Positions 36,939 through 49,211 are shown, counted from the first letter of the stretch. The stretch: 64,000 bases of DNA from Pasteurella oralis (GCF_002850605.1 NZ_NXGB01000004.1:241306-305305), one strand, 5' to 3'. Made by a program: numbers and translations. The notes: generated from the letters alone by a model not told the origin.

Positions 36939-38699
36939 TTAATAACGATAACTTAAATTCAACCCATAAGTAGTTGTTGCTGTACGGAAACCTGTTGGTT
37001 TATCGCAAGGTTTTGCCAAAGAAAATTGATATTGTAATTGCCCATTGAATAACAAAAAATGTCCAGCAACACCAATAACTGCACCAACTAATTTTTGTTC
37101 AGGCAGTCCTTGCGTACTACGCCTAGATACACGCCCAACATCAACACCAAAATAAATACGATGATGATCTAAATAATGCCAATTAACGTTATTTTGCCAA
37201 TACCAACCTTTTTCACCAGCTAAACTACGTTCACCATCAAATCCTCTGACAGTATAACGCCCGCCAATAGACAATTTATCCTGTGGAATTAATGGTGTTT
37301 TATTCCATTGCAACGCTAAACTACTGTCTAGCGAAAAAGGTTGTTTAAACAATTGAAAAGGGATGGCAATATCTAATGCTGCATTAATTATCTTCATACG
37401 GGAGGTGCCTGGAATAGCATCATGTTCATCATTAAATTCTTCTGGGGCGGGTTGACTATTAAATAGCCCTGTACCACGTTTATAACTCACATTAGCATTA
37501 ATTATTGCTCTACCTAATTGCATATGATGAGCTAAATTAGCTTCCCAACCGCCCATTTGTCTGCGCTGTACTTCAATTTCTGCGTCATCAATATATTTAT
37601 ACATTCTTAAACGCCATAACTTCATGCCTAAAGTCGTTTTATGTTGTTTATGACGAAAAATCAGACGGCTTAAATTCATATTAGTATTATAGGTTTTACC
37701 ACTATAATCGTAGTTAATATAATAACCTTCAGTGGCTTCATTATAGGTATGATAACTATGATTAATTGACCATAACCAATAACCAAATGGCACTGAATAA
37801 TGCAGGCTATAACCTTGTGTACCACTGTCCGTTTTTTTACCAAAACGATCAACATAACTGACTTTATGATGACCTAAGTCTTGGTTATATGCTGCATAAA
37901 CAAGATCGTTCATCCCAAGTAAGTTATTAAGTTGTAAGCTAATATTGCCTTGGTATTTTCCCGTGGTTTTACTTCCCGCATCATTTACTCCTAAGGTTAA
38001 AAACCAACTTTTTGGTTGAGAACGCTCAACAATGACATTGCTTTCTCCCAGCATATCAGTATCAGTAGCAGGTTCAATCCGAATAGTCGCTTCTACGCCA
38101 GATAAACGGCGTAAATTTTCAAGCCCTTGCTCTAGCTCAGATAAAGTCAGAATCTTTTGTCGATTCACGGGAAAAGTCGCATATTGACCTAATGTATTTA
38201 ATTGTGCACCGTTTTGATTAAATTTAAGTTTACCAATATAACCTGGCTCTATTGAAAAACACAGCGTACCTGTTGTTAAATCTTGTGGTGCAATATAAAG
38301 CTGGGTAGTGACAAGCCCTTCATCAATCACTATATTTTGTGCCAATGTTTGCAAATATTGAATGGATTGAGTACCAAGACACATACCAGATTTAAACTGG
38401 GATTTTTTAATTATTTTATTTAATAGAAAAGAAAATTGATCGGCTTTCTCTCCCACAAGATTAAATTGCTGAATAGCAAAACAAGGAGTCTCATGTTGCC
38501 CTAATTGAAATATTTCTTGTTTGCTATCTATTTGTGACAGATAAATATCCTGTGTCTTCAATAAGACTTGCTCAAGTTGTTTTTGTTGTTGCTGAATACG
38601 AATAGATTCGGCTTGTAAATTGTCAGCAAGAGAAAAATTAGAATAGAGAATGAATAATAAAGGAAAAGTTATTTTTGTAGGAGGTTTAAACAAAAGCAT
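36939..38699 (-). CDS. FhaC/ShlB-type two-partner secretion outer-membrane transporter (TpsB)
   Basis: A 586-residue outer-membrane protein that exports the neighbouring exoprotein. Signal peptide of about 25 residues (LLFILYSNFSLA), an H1-like Q-rich helix (about 28-50), two POTRA domains (about 65-215, CFAIQQFNLVG and GTLCFSIEPGYIGKL), and a 16-strand barrel. The family motif in barrel loop 6, here YTVRGFDGE (about residue 490), is intact, and the chain ends in an aromatic LNLSYRY. No frameshift is seen, so export may still work. It is the first gene of the operon. Confidence 0.92.
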   Translation of the reverse strand: MLLFKPPTKITFPLLFILYSNFSLADNLQAESIRIQQQQKQLEQVLLKTQDIYLSQIDSKQEIFQLGQHETPCFAIQQFNLVGEKADQFSFLLNKIIKKSQFKSGMCLGTQSIQYLQTLAQNIVIDEGLVTTQLYIAPQDLTTGTLCFSIEPGYIGKLKFNQNGAQLNTLGQYATFPVNRQKILTLSELEQGLENLRRLSGVEATIRIEPATDTDMLGESNVIVERSQPKSWFLTLGVNDAGSKTTGKYQGNISLQLNNLLGMNDLVYAAYNQDLGHHKVSYVDRFGKKTDSGTQGYSLHYSVPFGYWLWSINHSYHTYNEATEGYYINYDYSGKTYNTNMNLSRLIFRHKQHKTTLGMKLWRLRMYKYIDDAEIEVQRRQMGGWEANLAHHMQLGRAIINANVSYKRGTGLFNSQPAPEEFNDEHDAIPGTSRMKIINAALDIAIPFQLFKQPFSLDSSLALQWNKTPLIPQDKLSIGGRYTVRGFDGERSLAGEKGWYWQNNVNWHYLDHHRIYFGVDVGRVSRRSTQGLPEQKLVGAVIGVAGHFLLFNGQLQYQFSLAKPCDKPTGFRTATTTYGLNLSYRY

Positions 38700-38938
38700 T
38701 TCTTATACCATACACAAAGGATTTGTTTATTATTTATAATTCTACAAAGAGTTATAGCTTTTTATTTATACAAAAACAAGAGTGTAAAACTATTTTTAAT
38801 CAAATTGTGATCACCATCTAATTTCTACAATAACTACAGCCATCTTATAATTTATTATTTTTTATATTTTATAAAAATAAACCTCTTTAAAGGAGTAAGA
38901 ACCTTATAAGGAGGTTATTTATTATTTAAATCTAATAA
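38700..38938. promoter_or_regulatory. AT-rich promoter region of the two-partner secretion operon
   Basis: 239 bp, very AT-rich. It holds a CRP-like half-matched site TGTGATCACCATCTAA (38806-38821) upstream of the transporter gene, and near 38881-38923 AACCTC / GAGGTT arms that can fold as the end of the next minus-strand gene. The promoter itself is not clear. Confidence 0.4.
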
Positions 38939-39493
38939 TTAAAATGAAGAATTGGGTTGTTGTAAAAAGTCAATTTCTTCAGCACTTGATTGACGTCCTA
39001 AAATGGCATTACGGTGTGGATAACGCCCAAAACGATCAATAATCACTTTATGTTTAATTTCAAAATCCAACAACGCTGGATTAGTAAATTTATCAAACAA
39101 TTCAACTGCCTTTTGGTGAATATAAGCTGATTCTGAATGCATATAAGGCATTAAAATAAAATGTTTTTCTGATTCACTCAACGACATAAATTCAGGCAAT
39201 TCAATTGCAGTTTGTGCTAACACTAATGCCATTGTATCTTGTGCAAATGCACGTGGTGTATTGCGATAGAGGTTACGTGAAAACTGGTCTAGCACAATAA
39301 TTTCAGCTAAACGACCTTGAATTGTCGTGCGCCAACTATCTAGTTCACCACGACTACCTTGCTCTAATATTTGAGCAAATTGTGCTCGAATAGCTTGATC
39401 AAATTGATCTGATTTAACAAACCAATTTGCTTTATTTTCCTCGCTATACCAAAAGTCAAGTACAGCTTGGGCATCAGGATGAATTTTTATCAT
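38939..39493 (-). CDS. DUF924 family protein
   Basis: A 184-residue soluble helical protein of the DUF924 (TPR-like) family. Characteristic features are VLDFWYSEENKANWF at the start, IIVLDQFSRNLYRNTPRAFAQD in the middle and RFGRYPHRNAILGR near the end. Function is unknown. The start follows AAAGGAAA, and the gene appears to be alone. Confidence 0.88.
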   Translation of the reverse strand: MIKIHPDAQAVLDFWYSEENKANWFVKSDQFDQAIRAQFAQILEQGSRGELDSWRTTIQGRLAEIIVLDQFSRNLYRNTPRAFAQDTMALVLAQTAIELPEFMSLSESEKHFILMPYMHSESAYIHQKAVELFDKFTNPALLDFEIKHKVIIDRFGRYPHRNAILGRQSSAEEIDFLQQPNSSF

Positions 39494-39724
39494 AATATTT
39501 CCTTTTTAAAGGATTTAAATACTACGTTAAATAAGATGGCATTTATTAGATCGTACTTTGTTTAAACATGATTTATATATTACCAGTCAAACAAACTGTA
39601 CAATCATATTCTGAAACAAGGTGCGGTGTATTTCTGTAAAATTTTGCAAAAACAGACCGCTCTTTATATAACAAAACCTACAAAAAGAATCAGTTAAAAT
39701 AGTAGCAAGAAAGCCTACTCTTGA

Positions 39725-40222
39725 TTAAACATCATAAGTACCCATCACAACTGCTTGATCCAAAATATGCCCCTGCATCGCAAAATGAAGATCATTAAAG
39801 CGAAAGCCTGCTTCCAGATCTAATTTACAATCCAAAGCATACACAATCAATTCATAACGATGTTGACAATTTGGTGGTGCCATTCCACCATAAAAAGAAG
39901 CTTCTGCAAGTTCAAATTTACCTAATACACTCGCCCAAGAATTAGCGCCTTGAATATAATCGGTCGCGGTTTGACTTTCATTCGCTTGTACTGATGTGCG
40001 TTCTAAGTTAGCAATTAACCAATGAATCCAAACAAAACCACTTGCTGTAATGGCATCTTTATCTTCTAATACGACTGCAAAAGATTGTGTACCTTTAGGA
40101 ACATCGCTAATCTCAAAAGGAATTGAATACGTCGGCATACCATTCGGACTAAATTGGTTACCTCGCTTACCATATTTGTCTTCAAATACACCATTTTTAA
40201 TGGCAGAACTGATTACTTTCAT
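39725..40222 (-). CDS. YbhB/YbcL family PEBP-like protein
   Basis: A 165-residue phosphatidylethanolamine-binding-protein (Raf-kinase-inhibitor-like) fold protein. It has GNQFSPNGMPTYSIPFEISDVP, the anion-pocket region VLEDKDA...FVWIHWLIANL and the GGMAPPNCQHRYELIVYAL run. No signal peptide, so cytosolic. Role in bacteria is unclear. RBS AAGGAGAAACG precedes the ATG. Confidence 0.88.
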   Translation of the reverse strand: MKVISSAIKNGVFEDKYGKRGNQFSPNGMPTYSIPFEISDVPKGTQSFAVVLEDKDAITASGFVWIHWLIANLERTSVQANESQTATDYIQGANSWASVLGKFELAEASFYGGMAPPNCQHRYELIVYALDCKLDLEAGFRFNDLHFAMQGHILDQAVVMGTYDV

Positions 40223-40311
40223 CGTTTCTCCTTACGTTTGTGTTAAACAAGTAGTTTCTACTATAACTAGAATTGATGAAAATTTCGCTAGATTATTTGC
40301 TTTTACGAGTA

Positions 40312-40366
40312 AATTAAAGAGCAATCTGCTTTCTAACATATTGAAAAACAGACTGATCTTTTAGCA
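40312..40366. repeat. Direct repeat left of relBE
   Basis: Shares a 24-bp exact core (40330-40353, with CTAACATATTGAAAAACAG) and flanking AATTAAA-AGAGC / GATCTTTTA similarity with 41011-41069 on the other side of the toxin-antitoxin pair. Confidence 0.82.
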
Positions 40367-40391
40367 GAATTTATAGTGATAGAAGGTATTT

Positions 40392-40676
40392 TCAGTGATA
40401 AATATCTCTACGATGTCCTAGTTCTAAAGTAGTAATAATCATTTCGCCGTTATTAATATGACAAATAATACGATAATCACCAATACGATAACGCCATAGA
40501 CCAGATAAATCACCTACGAGACCTTTACCACGATCTCGAGGATTTTCCAATGTAGCTAATATTTTGAGATAGTTGATGATTTGTTGTGCTTTTTGAGGAT
40601 TTTTCCTAGCAAGTTTTTTTAGTTGTTTTTTAGCTGTATCAGCGAACAACACTATCCAAATTGAGTTCATTTTCAA
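40392..40676 (-). CDS. relE: RelE-family mRNA-interferase toxin
   Basis: A 94-residue RelE/ParE-superfamily toxin. The family core is clear: ADTAKKQLKKLARKNPQKAQQI helix, LVGDLSGLWRYRIGDYRIICHI strand region, and a C-terminal HRRDIYH with the basic residues typical of ribosome-dependent RNA cleavage. It overlaps the antitoxin by up to 38 bases. The first ATG (40676) is used here, but ATG 40670 or an internal GTG further in may be the true start, since MLFADTAKKQLKKL would be closer to family length. Confidence 0.85.
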   Translation of the reverse strand: MKMNSIWIVLFADTAKKQLKKLARKNPQKAQQIINYLKILATLENPRDRGKGLVGDLSGLWRYRIGDYRIICHINNGEMIITTLELGHRRDIYH

Positions 40677-40875
40677 TGTCTTCTAATTTATATACTTTTT
40701 CTTTCCCTAGATGAATACGTTCTAATACAGCATTTGCAAGCAACAAGTCTTCTAAATCTTCCATATAAGCCTCAAGAGCTGCTTTAATATAATAAGATTT
40801 AGCTCGACCTGTTTTAGCAGCAAGATTATTTAAGCGCCCCTCTAGTTCGTTAGGTAATCTCACAGTTATAATCAT
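40639..40875 (-). CDS. relB: RelB-like ribbon-helix-helix antitoxin
   Basis: A 78-residue antitoxin. The N-terminal ITVRLPNELEGRLNNLAAKTGRAKSYYIKAAL is a ribbon-helix-helix DNA-binding domain; the acidic C-terminal part should wrap the toxin. It is the first gene of the pair behind AGGAGG. A promoter with an operator-like palindrome lies upstream, consistent with autoregulation by the complex. Confidence 0.86.
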   Translation of the reverse strand: MIITVRLPNELEGRLNNLAAKTGRAKSYYIKAALEAYMEDLEDLLLANAVLERIHLGKEKVYKLEDIENELNLDSVVR

Positions 40876-40934
40876 ATATCCTCCTATTGTATGCCTTTAA
40901 CTTTTTATCTTCAGATTTCTGGAATTTTAAAACC

Positions 40935-40964
40935 ATTATATTAGATGTATTAAATGTAATACAA
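40935..40964 (-). promoter_or_regulatory. relBE promoter and operator
   Basis: On the minus strand, a -35 TTGTAT and a perfect -10 TATAAT (plus positions 40959-40964 and 40935-40940) are 18 bases apart. A perfect inverted repeat TGTATTA-AATG-TAATACA (40946-40963) covers the -35 and spacer: a likely site for RelB or the RelBE complex. Confidence 0.8.
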
Positions 40965-41010
40965 GTATTCTTAGTCTCTAAAATATTTTTTGTGATATTT
41001 CTTTCTCTCT

Positions 41011-41069
41011 TTAATTAAAAAGAGCGATTTATTTTTCTAACATATTGAAAAACAGACCGCTCTTTTACT
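41011..41069. repeat. Direct repeat right of relBE, also a hairpin
   Basis: Second copy of the repeat at 40312-40366. Here the arms AAAAGAGCG (41018-41026) and CGCTCTTTT (41058-41066) can also pair and may end transcription of the ABC exporter operon. Confidence 0.8.
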
Positions 41070-41098
41070 TTAGATTGAAGATAAAAACTTAATATGAC

Positions 41099-42763
41099 TT
41101 ACGACATTCTACCATTTTCAATATGAATGACTTGATCACAAATTGCCATAGTAGACGCACGATGGCTGACTAACACAATCAATTTTTCTGCTTTTACATT
41201 CAACAAAGATTGTAAAATAATTGCTTCATTTAAACTGTCTAAATTGCTGGTTGGCTCATCAAGTAAAATGATTGGCGCATTATGTAAAAACGCACGAGCA
41301 ATACCAATACGCTGTTTTTCGCCGTCAGATAAATTATTACCTAATTCGGTGATTTTAGTGTCATAACCTTCAGGTAAACTCATAATGAAATCATGAATTG
41401 AGGCTTTTTTTGCTGCTTCAATCACTTGTTCTTTGCTGGCGGAACGATTTGCCATCACAATATTTTCATAAATGGTTTCATTGAAAATATAAGTTTGCTG
41501 AGTGATATAAGCGATATTATCGCGTAAATTCATCGTATTAATTTGAGTTAAATCGGTATTATTAATACGAATATGACCTGTTTGTGGATCATAAAAACGC
41601 ATGATTAGCTTTAATAGCGTACTTTTTCCGCTACCACTGCGTCCATGAATACCTAAAATATTGCCTTTTTCTAAATATAAATTCACATTCGATAAAATAT
41701 GTTCATCTCCATAAGCAAAACTGAGATTATTTATTTCAAGTTGAGTGACATCTGATAAATCTTGTCCTGTTATCACCTCTTTTAAATGCGGTTCTTCACT
41801 TAATAAACCTAAAACACGTTCACCACTGGCTAAAGTCTGTAATAAGTTATTAGATAAGTTACTTAATGCAATGACAGGACCATAGCTCGACATTAATAAA
41901 ATTACCGCGATTAATAAACCTGCAAAATGAATTTGTTGATAATAGAATAGGAGCAAGCCCATAAATAAAATGAAAATATTAAATACAGAAACGGCAATTT
42001 CTGTATAAGAACGAACTTTACCTTCTTGTTGCTTAATTTTTAAGAATGCTTGATCGATCTTTTCACTGCGTTGATGAATCCCCAATAAACGTTCTTGTTC
42101 GTTGCCAAAAAGCTGTAGCTCTTTCATACCACGTATGCTATCAAGGAAATAATCATTCATTTCACCGACTAACTCTCGATAAACACGTCCGTCTTCACGC
42201 GCCATTTTAGTGGTGATAATCGGTAAAATTAAACCGATAGTCAGGTAAGCTAAAAAAGCAATAAAAGTAAACCACAACGAAATGTGAGCAAAAATAGCTA
42301 ATAAGATACTTGAAGTGAAAAATGCAATCATAATTGGCGCAATGGTATGCGCATAGAAAACCTCGAGTAATTCAATGTCATTAGTCACTAAAGAGAGTAA
42401 TTGTCCTGATTGTTTACCTTGCAACTTAACAAAAGCCAATTTACGCAATGCAGTAAATACGTTATCACGCAACAACGCTAATAATTTAAAGGCAATATAA
42501 TGTCCTGACATTTGTTCGAGGTAACGTAAAATACCTCGTGCTACGGCAAGTACAATAAGTGCGGTCAAAATTTGTGAAAAATCAAGATGAGTTGGGAATT
42601 GAAGTAGATTAACTAATCCCATTGCGCCTAATACCATAATGAAAATTGCAGCTAGAAAGCCGAGAACACCCATCACAATAGTGAAAGTCATGATATGCGC
42701 TAATGGTGTAACTAATTTAAGCAAATGCCACATGATGACAAATCCATTTTTACGCATGCTCAC
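41099..42763 (-). CDS. CydC-like ABC exporter half-transporter
   Basis: A 554-residue fused membrane/ATPase half-transporter. Six membrane segments (to about 310), then the ATPase with Walker A GRSGSGKST, signature NLSDGEKQR and Walker B IILLDEP with SNLD. It pairs with the next gene upstream (14-base overlap), so a heterodimer is expected. The arrangement is like CydDC, which exports glutathione and cysteine and is needed for cytochrome bd assembly. The sequence also resembles pairs annotated as amino-acid ABC exporters, so the name is given without a gene symbol. Confidence 0.75.
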   Translation of the reverse strand: MSMRKNGFVIMWHLLKLVTPLAHIMTFTIVMGVLGFLAAIFIMVLGAMGLVNLLQFPTHLDFSQILTALIVLAVARGILRYLEQMSGHYIAFKLLALLRDNVFTALRKLAFVKLQGKQSGQLLSLVTNDIELLEVFYAHTIAPIMIAFFTSSILLAIFAHISLWFTFIAFLAYLTIGLILPIITTKMAREDGRVYRELVGEMNDYFLDSIRGMKELQLFGNEQERLLGIHQRSEKIDQAFLKIKQQEGKVRSYTEIAVSVFNIFILFMGLLLFYYQQIHFAGLLIAVILLMSSYGPVIALSNLSNNLLQTLASGERVLGLLSEEPHLKEVITGQDLSDVTQLEINNLSFAYGDEHILSNVNLYLEKGNILGIHGRSGSGKSTLLKLIMRFYDPQTGHIRINNTDLTQINTMNLRDNIAYITQQTYIFNETIYENIVMANRSASKEQVIEAAKKASIHDFIMSLPEGYDTKITELGNNLSDGEKQRIGIARAFLHNAPIILLDEPTSNLDSLNEAIILQSLLNVKAEKLIVLVSHRASTMAICDQVIHIENGRMS

Positions 42764-44498
42764 CTCCTTGTCTGATATTTTCTAAATTCTTTTGTTGATT
42801 AAACATGTCTGCATAAATACCCTTTTTCGCCATGAGTTCATCATGGTTACCCTGTTCAGCAAGTTCACCTTTCTGCAATACATAAATTTGATCAGCCTGT
42901 ACAGCATTAGCTAAACGATGAGAAATCATTATGATCGTTTTCTCCGCTTTTAAGCGTTGGATAAACGTTAAAATAATTTCCTCACTTTCAACATCAATAT
43001 TGCTAGTCGCTTCATCAAAAATGTATAAATCTGCATCGTGCAACAAAGCTCTAGCCAAAGCTAAACGCTGAATTTGTCCTCCTGATAAATTACTACCGCG
43101 GCTTAACAATGGCATCTCTAAACCACCATTTTCACGCACAAAGTCAGCGAGATTGACTTGTTCAAGTACAGCGTAAATTTGTTGATCGGTCGCCTTTAAA
43201 TTGGCCATTAGCATATTTTCACGCAAACTCCCTTTGAAAATATAAGAACTGTGACTCACTAATGACACATGACGATAGAAAGAATGGCGTTCTAAGGTTT
43301 GAATTTCTTGTTGGTTAAATAAAATTTTGCCCTGTTGCGCGCTGTGGAAGCCCATTAATAACGATACTAATGTCGATTTACCACAACCACTTTTACCAAC
43401 AAATACGGTTAATTGCTTCGGTTCAATAGTCAAATTCAAACCGTTAATAGCTAATTTTTCAGGAGAATAAGCAAAGTGTAAATTTTGAATATCTACGCGT
43501 ACTGAATTCTCTGCTTTAAAATCCACCGCACTTTCATGAGTTTCGATTGGCGTATCTAACAAAGTAAAAATTTTGTCTGAGGCTGCTTTACCATTCATCG
43601 CTACATGGAAAAAAGAACCAAGTAAACGTAATGGAATGAAAAATTCTGAGGCGAGTAAGATAAATAAAATCACTCCAAAAATGCTCAAATGATCCGCTTG
43701 GAATTGTAATAATGCAGTTAAAATGCCAATTGCTGCACCACCATAAGCAAGTAAATCCATTAAAGAAACAGAATTTAACTGCATAGTAAGAACTTTCATC
43801 GTAATGGTACGAAATTTTTCGGCTTCAATATCTATTTGTTTAGCTTTGTAATCATCATCTTGGTAGATTTTTAAAGTAACTAAACCTTGCAAATTATCTA
43901 AAAAACTACTGCCTAGCCCCACATAAATAGACCAATATTTATGTAACAAACGTTTGGCTATTTTATTTACTGCAATAATCGACATTGGAATTAACGGTAC
44001 ACAAACTAATAAAATAAAAGCGGTAGACGCATTAAAGCAAACCAAGAAAACAAATAACGTAAGAGGAGCAAGTAGACTATAAAAAAGTTGAGGTAAGTAA
44101 CGTCCAAAATAGATTTCAAGCTGTTCTACTCCTTCAGAGGCGACTTGAATAATAGATGATGTTGACTGTTGATTGACTTGATTTAATGGCATAGCGGCTA
44201 ATTTTTGAAAAATTAGTGTACGTAACTCATGTTTTACTTTCGTACTTGCTTGATAAGAAGCCTGTACTGATTTTTTACTCGCAAATGTACGTATTGCTAA
44301 AGCTACAATCAAATTTATACCAAAACTGACCGCACCTGCTAAAGTTAACGTTTGTTCAAAAGCTTGTTCTAAACAAAGCGCAAAAACGACAGCACTGATA
44401 ATACCAGCAACTAATGCTATCCAATTCCAAAAGACGGTTTTAGCAATCCATTTTTTGCTATCAGATACCGTATTTATCAATCGTTTATCGATCATCAT
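42750..44498 (-). CDS. CydD-like ABC exporter half-transporter
   Basis: A 582-residue half-transporter, first gene of the pair. Six membrane segments with the loop LQGLVTLKIYQDDDYKAKQI typical of CydD-type proteins, then Walker A GKSGCGKST, signature LSGGQIQR, Walker B LYIFDEA with SNID. Note DEA rather than DEP; the catalytic glutamate is kept. The partner has DEP. Likely substrates are thiols or amino acids; this is by family only. Confidence 0.75.
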   Translation of the reverse strand: MMIDKRLINTVSDSKKWIAKTVFWNWIALVAGIISAVVFALCLEQAFEQTLTLAGAVSFGINLIVALAIRTFASKKSVQASYQASTKVKHELRTLIFQKLAAMPLNQVNQQSTSSIIQVASEGVEQLEIYFGRYLPQLFYSLLAPLTLFVFLVCFNASTAFILLVCVPLIPMSIIAVNKIAKRLLHKYWSIYVGLGSSFLDNLQGLVTLKIYQDDDYKAKQIDIEAEKFRTITMKVLTMQLNSVSLMDLLAYGGAAIGILTALLQFQADHLSIFGVILFILLASEFFIPLRLLGSFFHVAMNGKAASDKIFTLLDTPIETHESAVDFKAENSVRVDIQNLHFAYSPEKLAINGLNLTIEPKQLTVFVGKSGCGKSTLVSLLMGFHSAQQGKILFNQQEIQTLERHSFYRHVSLVSHSSYIFKGSLRENMLMANLKATDQQIYAVLEQVNLADFVRENGGLEMPLLSRGSNLSGGQIQRLALARALLHDADLYIFDEATSNIDVESEEIILTFIQRLKAEKTIIMISHRLANAVQADQIYVLQKGELAEQGNHDELMAKKGIYADMFNQQKNLENIRQGGEHA

Positions 44499-44586
44499 AA
44501 AATGTTTGTCCTTAAAAATCTTGGTTCAAATCAAAGTGTGTTATTTTAACATAAATGAGAATTGATTTTATTAAAAATAGCTAAAA

Positions 44587-44616
44587 AGCCAGCAAGTTTG
44601 TTCAAACTTACTGGCT
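44587..44616 (-). terminator. Terminator of the EamA gene
   Basis: A 13-position stem with one mismatch (AGCCAG-C-AAGTTT / AAACTT-A-CTGGCT), loop GTTC, followed on the minus strand by TTTTAGC. It lies 24 bases past the stop. Confidence 0.8.
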
Positions 44617-44640
44617 ATTCAAACAATAAAATAAGTGAAA

Positions 44641-45498
44641 TTATTCTTTACCTAATTTAGGTATAAGGCTTGCCACTAATGTTGCACTAATAATGACAAC
44701 AATACCAAACCAAGATAATAACGAAATTGATTCATCTAATAATATAATGGCTAAAAATACACCAAAAATAGGTTCAAGTGCGGTTAATAATCCCGTCAAA
44801 TTAGTGTGTGTAGCATTGAGTCCCTTATTCCATAGCCAATAAGCAATCCAGCTACAGAAAATAGAAAGATAGAATAATCCACCAATGCCTTGCCAATTCC
44901 AATTTACTTGCCAATGTTGTGTTAATATCAATGTAAAAGGTAAACAAGTTATTGCACCTAACACGACTGAAATAGCCGTATAAGCAGGTGCGGTAATCTG
45001 CCCAATCATCTTTTTAGTCCAACGTAAACTCGCAGAAAAACAAATACCCGCCAATAACACTAAACTACAACCTAGTAGGCTAATCTCACCCGTATCTTCA
45101 CCGCCAATAATTAACATGGCTACACCTAAAAAAGCCATCATACCAAACAGCCAATGATACCAACTGGCTTTATCTTGAAAAAAGAAATGACCAATAAAAA
45201 CAATCAATAATGGTTCTAAACCAATGATAGTGACTGCACTTGCTACTGAAGTATATTTCAAGCCGATAAATTGCAATAGAAAAATCACTGGATAATTAAT
45301 AAAACTAAGCCACCATAATTGGCTGTGCCAGTGTTTATCTACTTTTTTCCAATGGCGTAAAAATAATGGAAAGATAAGGAATGAAATAATGATTAACCGT
45401 GCTTGAACTGTTAATACAGGATCAAGCATAGTAAATGCATATTTACCAGCAACGAGAGAACTCGCCCAAATACATAATGCAAGAATTTGATAAAACAT
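44641..45498 (-). CDS. EamA/DMT family transporter
   Basis: A 285-residue inner-membrane protein with about ten segments made of two EamA repeats (1-135 and 145-285). The IGLEPLLIVFIGHFFFQD segment and LTALEPIFGVFLAIILLDE are the paired family motifs at the end of each repeat. Members export metabolites or amino acids; the substrate is not shown. The gene lies 40 bp beyond the gyrB terminator. Confidence 0.87.
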   Translation of the reverse strand: MFYQILALCIWASSLVAGKYAFTMLDPVLTVQARLIIISFLIFPLFLRHWKKVDKHWHSQLWWLSFINYPVIFLLQFIGLKYTSVASAVTIIGLEPLLIVFIGHFFFQDKASWYHWLFGMMAFLGVAMLIIGGEDTGEISLLGCSLVLLAGICFSASLRWTKKMIGQITAPAYTAISVVLGAITCLPFTLILTQHWQVNWNWQGIGGLFYLSIFCSWIAYWLWNKGLNATHTNLTGLLTALEPIFGVFLAIILLDESISLLSWFGIVVIISATLVASLIPKLGKE

Positions 45499-45506
45499 GA
45501 GATAAA

Positions 45507-45545
45507 AAAGTGCGGTTAAAATTGGATTTATTTTAACCGCACTTT
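45507..45545 (-). terminator. USS-dyad terminator of gyrB
   Basis: A perfect 15-bp stem, AAAGTGCGGTTAAAA / TTTTAACCGCACTTT, with a 9-base loop; both arms are complete uptake cores. It is 21 bases past the gyrB stop, and also lies just upstream of the EamA gene. Confidence 0.88.
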
Positions 45546-45566
45546 GATAGATTGAAATGAAATTTT

Positions 45567-48038
<2,472 letters not shown>

Positions 48039-48150
48039 TTAGCAGAATGGCTAAAGATAAGTGCGGTGAGTTTTGATTGATTTTTTTAATTGAAATAGAA
48101 AAATTTTAGAACAAACCGTTTTTTGTCACACTAATAGAGTATCTAATAAA

Positions 48151-48175
48151 AAGCAGATCACTTAAGTGTCTGCTT
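48151..48175 (-). terminator. Terminator of glpX
   Basis: Arms AAGCAGA / TCTGCTT enclose a palindromic CACTTAAGTG and fold as one long hairpin with a single bulge. Read on the minus strand it is followed by TTTTTATTAG. Confidence 0.75.
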
Positions 48176-48197
48176 ATATCATTTGAATCCTTTACTT

Positions 48198-49211
48198 TTA
48201 AGCACCAATAATACGATAAAGTGCGGTATCTTTTCTGTCTAAATAATGCACAGATTGAATGCGGCGAATAGTACGTGAACGACCACGAATTAATAAAGTT
48301 TCAGTAGTAGCTAAATTACCTTTTCGATGAATGCCTTTTAATAAATCCCCATTTGTAATCCCTGTAGCAGAAAAAACTAAGTTATCATCACGAACTAAAT
48401 CTTCTAATTTCAATACTTGATTTACTTCGATCCCCATTTCCTGACAGCGGCGAATTTCATCTGCTGCAATCGCTTGATTTTCAGGGGTGCTACCTTTTAC
48501 TTGATGACGAGGTAATAAACGTGCTTGCATTTCACCACCTAAAGCACGTACTGCTGCGGCTGCAATGACCCCTTCTGGCGCACCACCAATACCATATAAC
48601 ATATCTACTCCGCCATCAGGTAAACAACATAAAATGGAAGCTGCCACATCACCATCAGGAATGGCAAGTACTTTCACGCCTAATTGCTGCATTTTTTTGA
48701 TCGTTTCATGATGACGAGGTTTATCCAAAGTAATCACGGTTAATTGAGAAAGAAGCTTTCCCATTTTAGATGCAACACGACGCAAATTTTGTTCTAAAGG
48801 TAAACTTAAATCAATCATCCCTTTCACTTCTGGACCAACCACTAATTTTTCCATATACATATCAGGCGCTTTTAAAAATGTCTCTTTACCACCAGCAGCA
48901 AGTACAGATAAAGCATTAGCCTGACCCATCGCTGTCATTCTTGTTCCTTCAATTGGATCAACGGCAATAGAAACTTCTTCACCTTTTCCCATACCTACTT
49001 TTTCACCAATATACAGCATAGGTGCTTGATCAATTTCTCCTTCTCCAATGACCACTTCACCAACCATTTCAACTTGATTTAGCATTAAACGCATTGCTTG
49101 TACTGCCGCATTATCTGCCGCTTCTTTATCACCACGCCCTAACCAAGCAAACCCAGCTAATGCTGCAGCTTCAGTAACTCTTGAAAATTCAATGGCTAAC
49201 GCTCTATTCAT
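48198..49211 (-). CDS. glpX: Class II fructose-1,6-bisphosphatase GlpX
   Basis: Hydrolyses fructose-1,6-bisphosphate to fructose-6-phosphate in gluconeogenesis with a divalent metal. 337 residues from ATG 49211 (MNRALAIEF, AAGGAT seven bases upstream), close to the 336 of E. coli; a longer frame to 49268 adds an unconserved leader. Motifs: GEGEIDQAPMLYIGE and AVDPIEGTRMT for the metal site, GGAPEGVIAAAAVRALGG for sugar-phosphate binding. It is divergent from zapB and separate from any glpFK genes in this window. In Pasteurellaceae without another FBPase it may be the main enzyme. Confidence 0.95.
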   Translation of the reverse strand: MNRALAIEFSRVTEAAALAGFAWLGRGDKEAADNAAVQAMRLMLNQVEMVGEVVIGEGEIDQAPMLYIGEKVGMGKGEEVSIAVDPIEGTRMTAMGQANALSVLAAGGKETFLKAPDMYMEKLVVGPEVKGMIDLSLPLEQNLRRVASKMGKLLSQLTVITLDKPRHHETIKKMQQLGVKVLAIPDGDVAASILCCLPDGGVDMLYGIGGAPEGVIAAAAVRALGGEMQARLLPRHQVKGSTPENQAIAADEIRRCQEMGIEVNQVLKLEDLVRDDNLVFSATGITNGDLLKGIHRKGNLATTETLLIRGRSRTIRRIQSVHYLDRKDTALYRIIGA

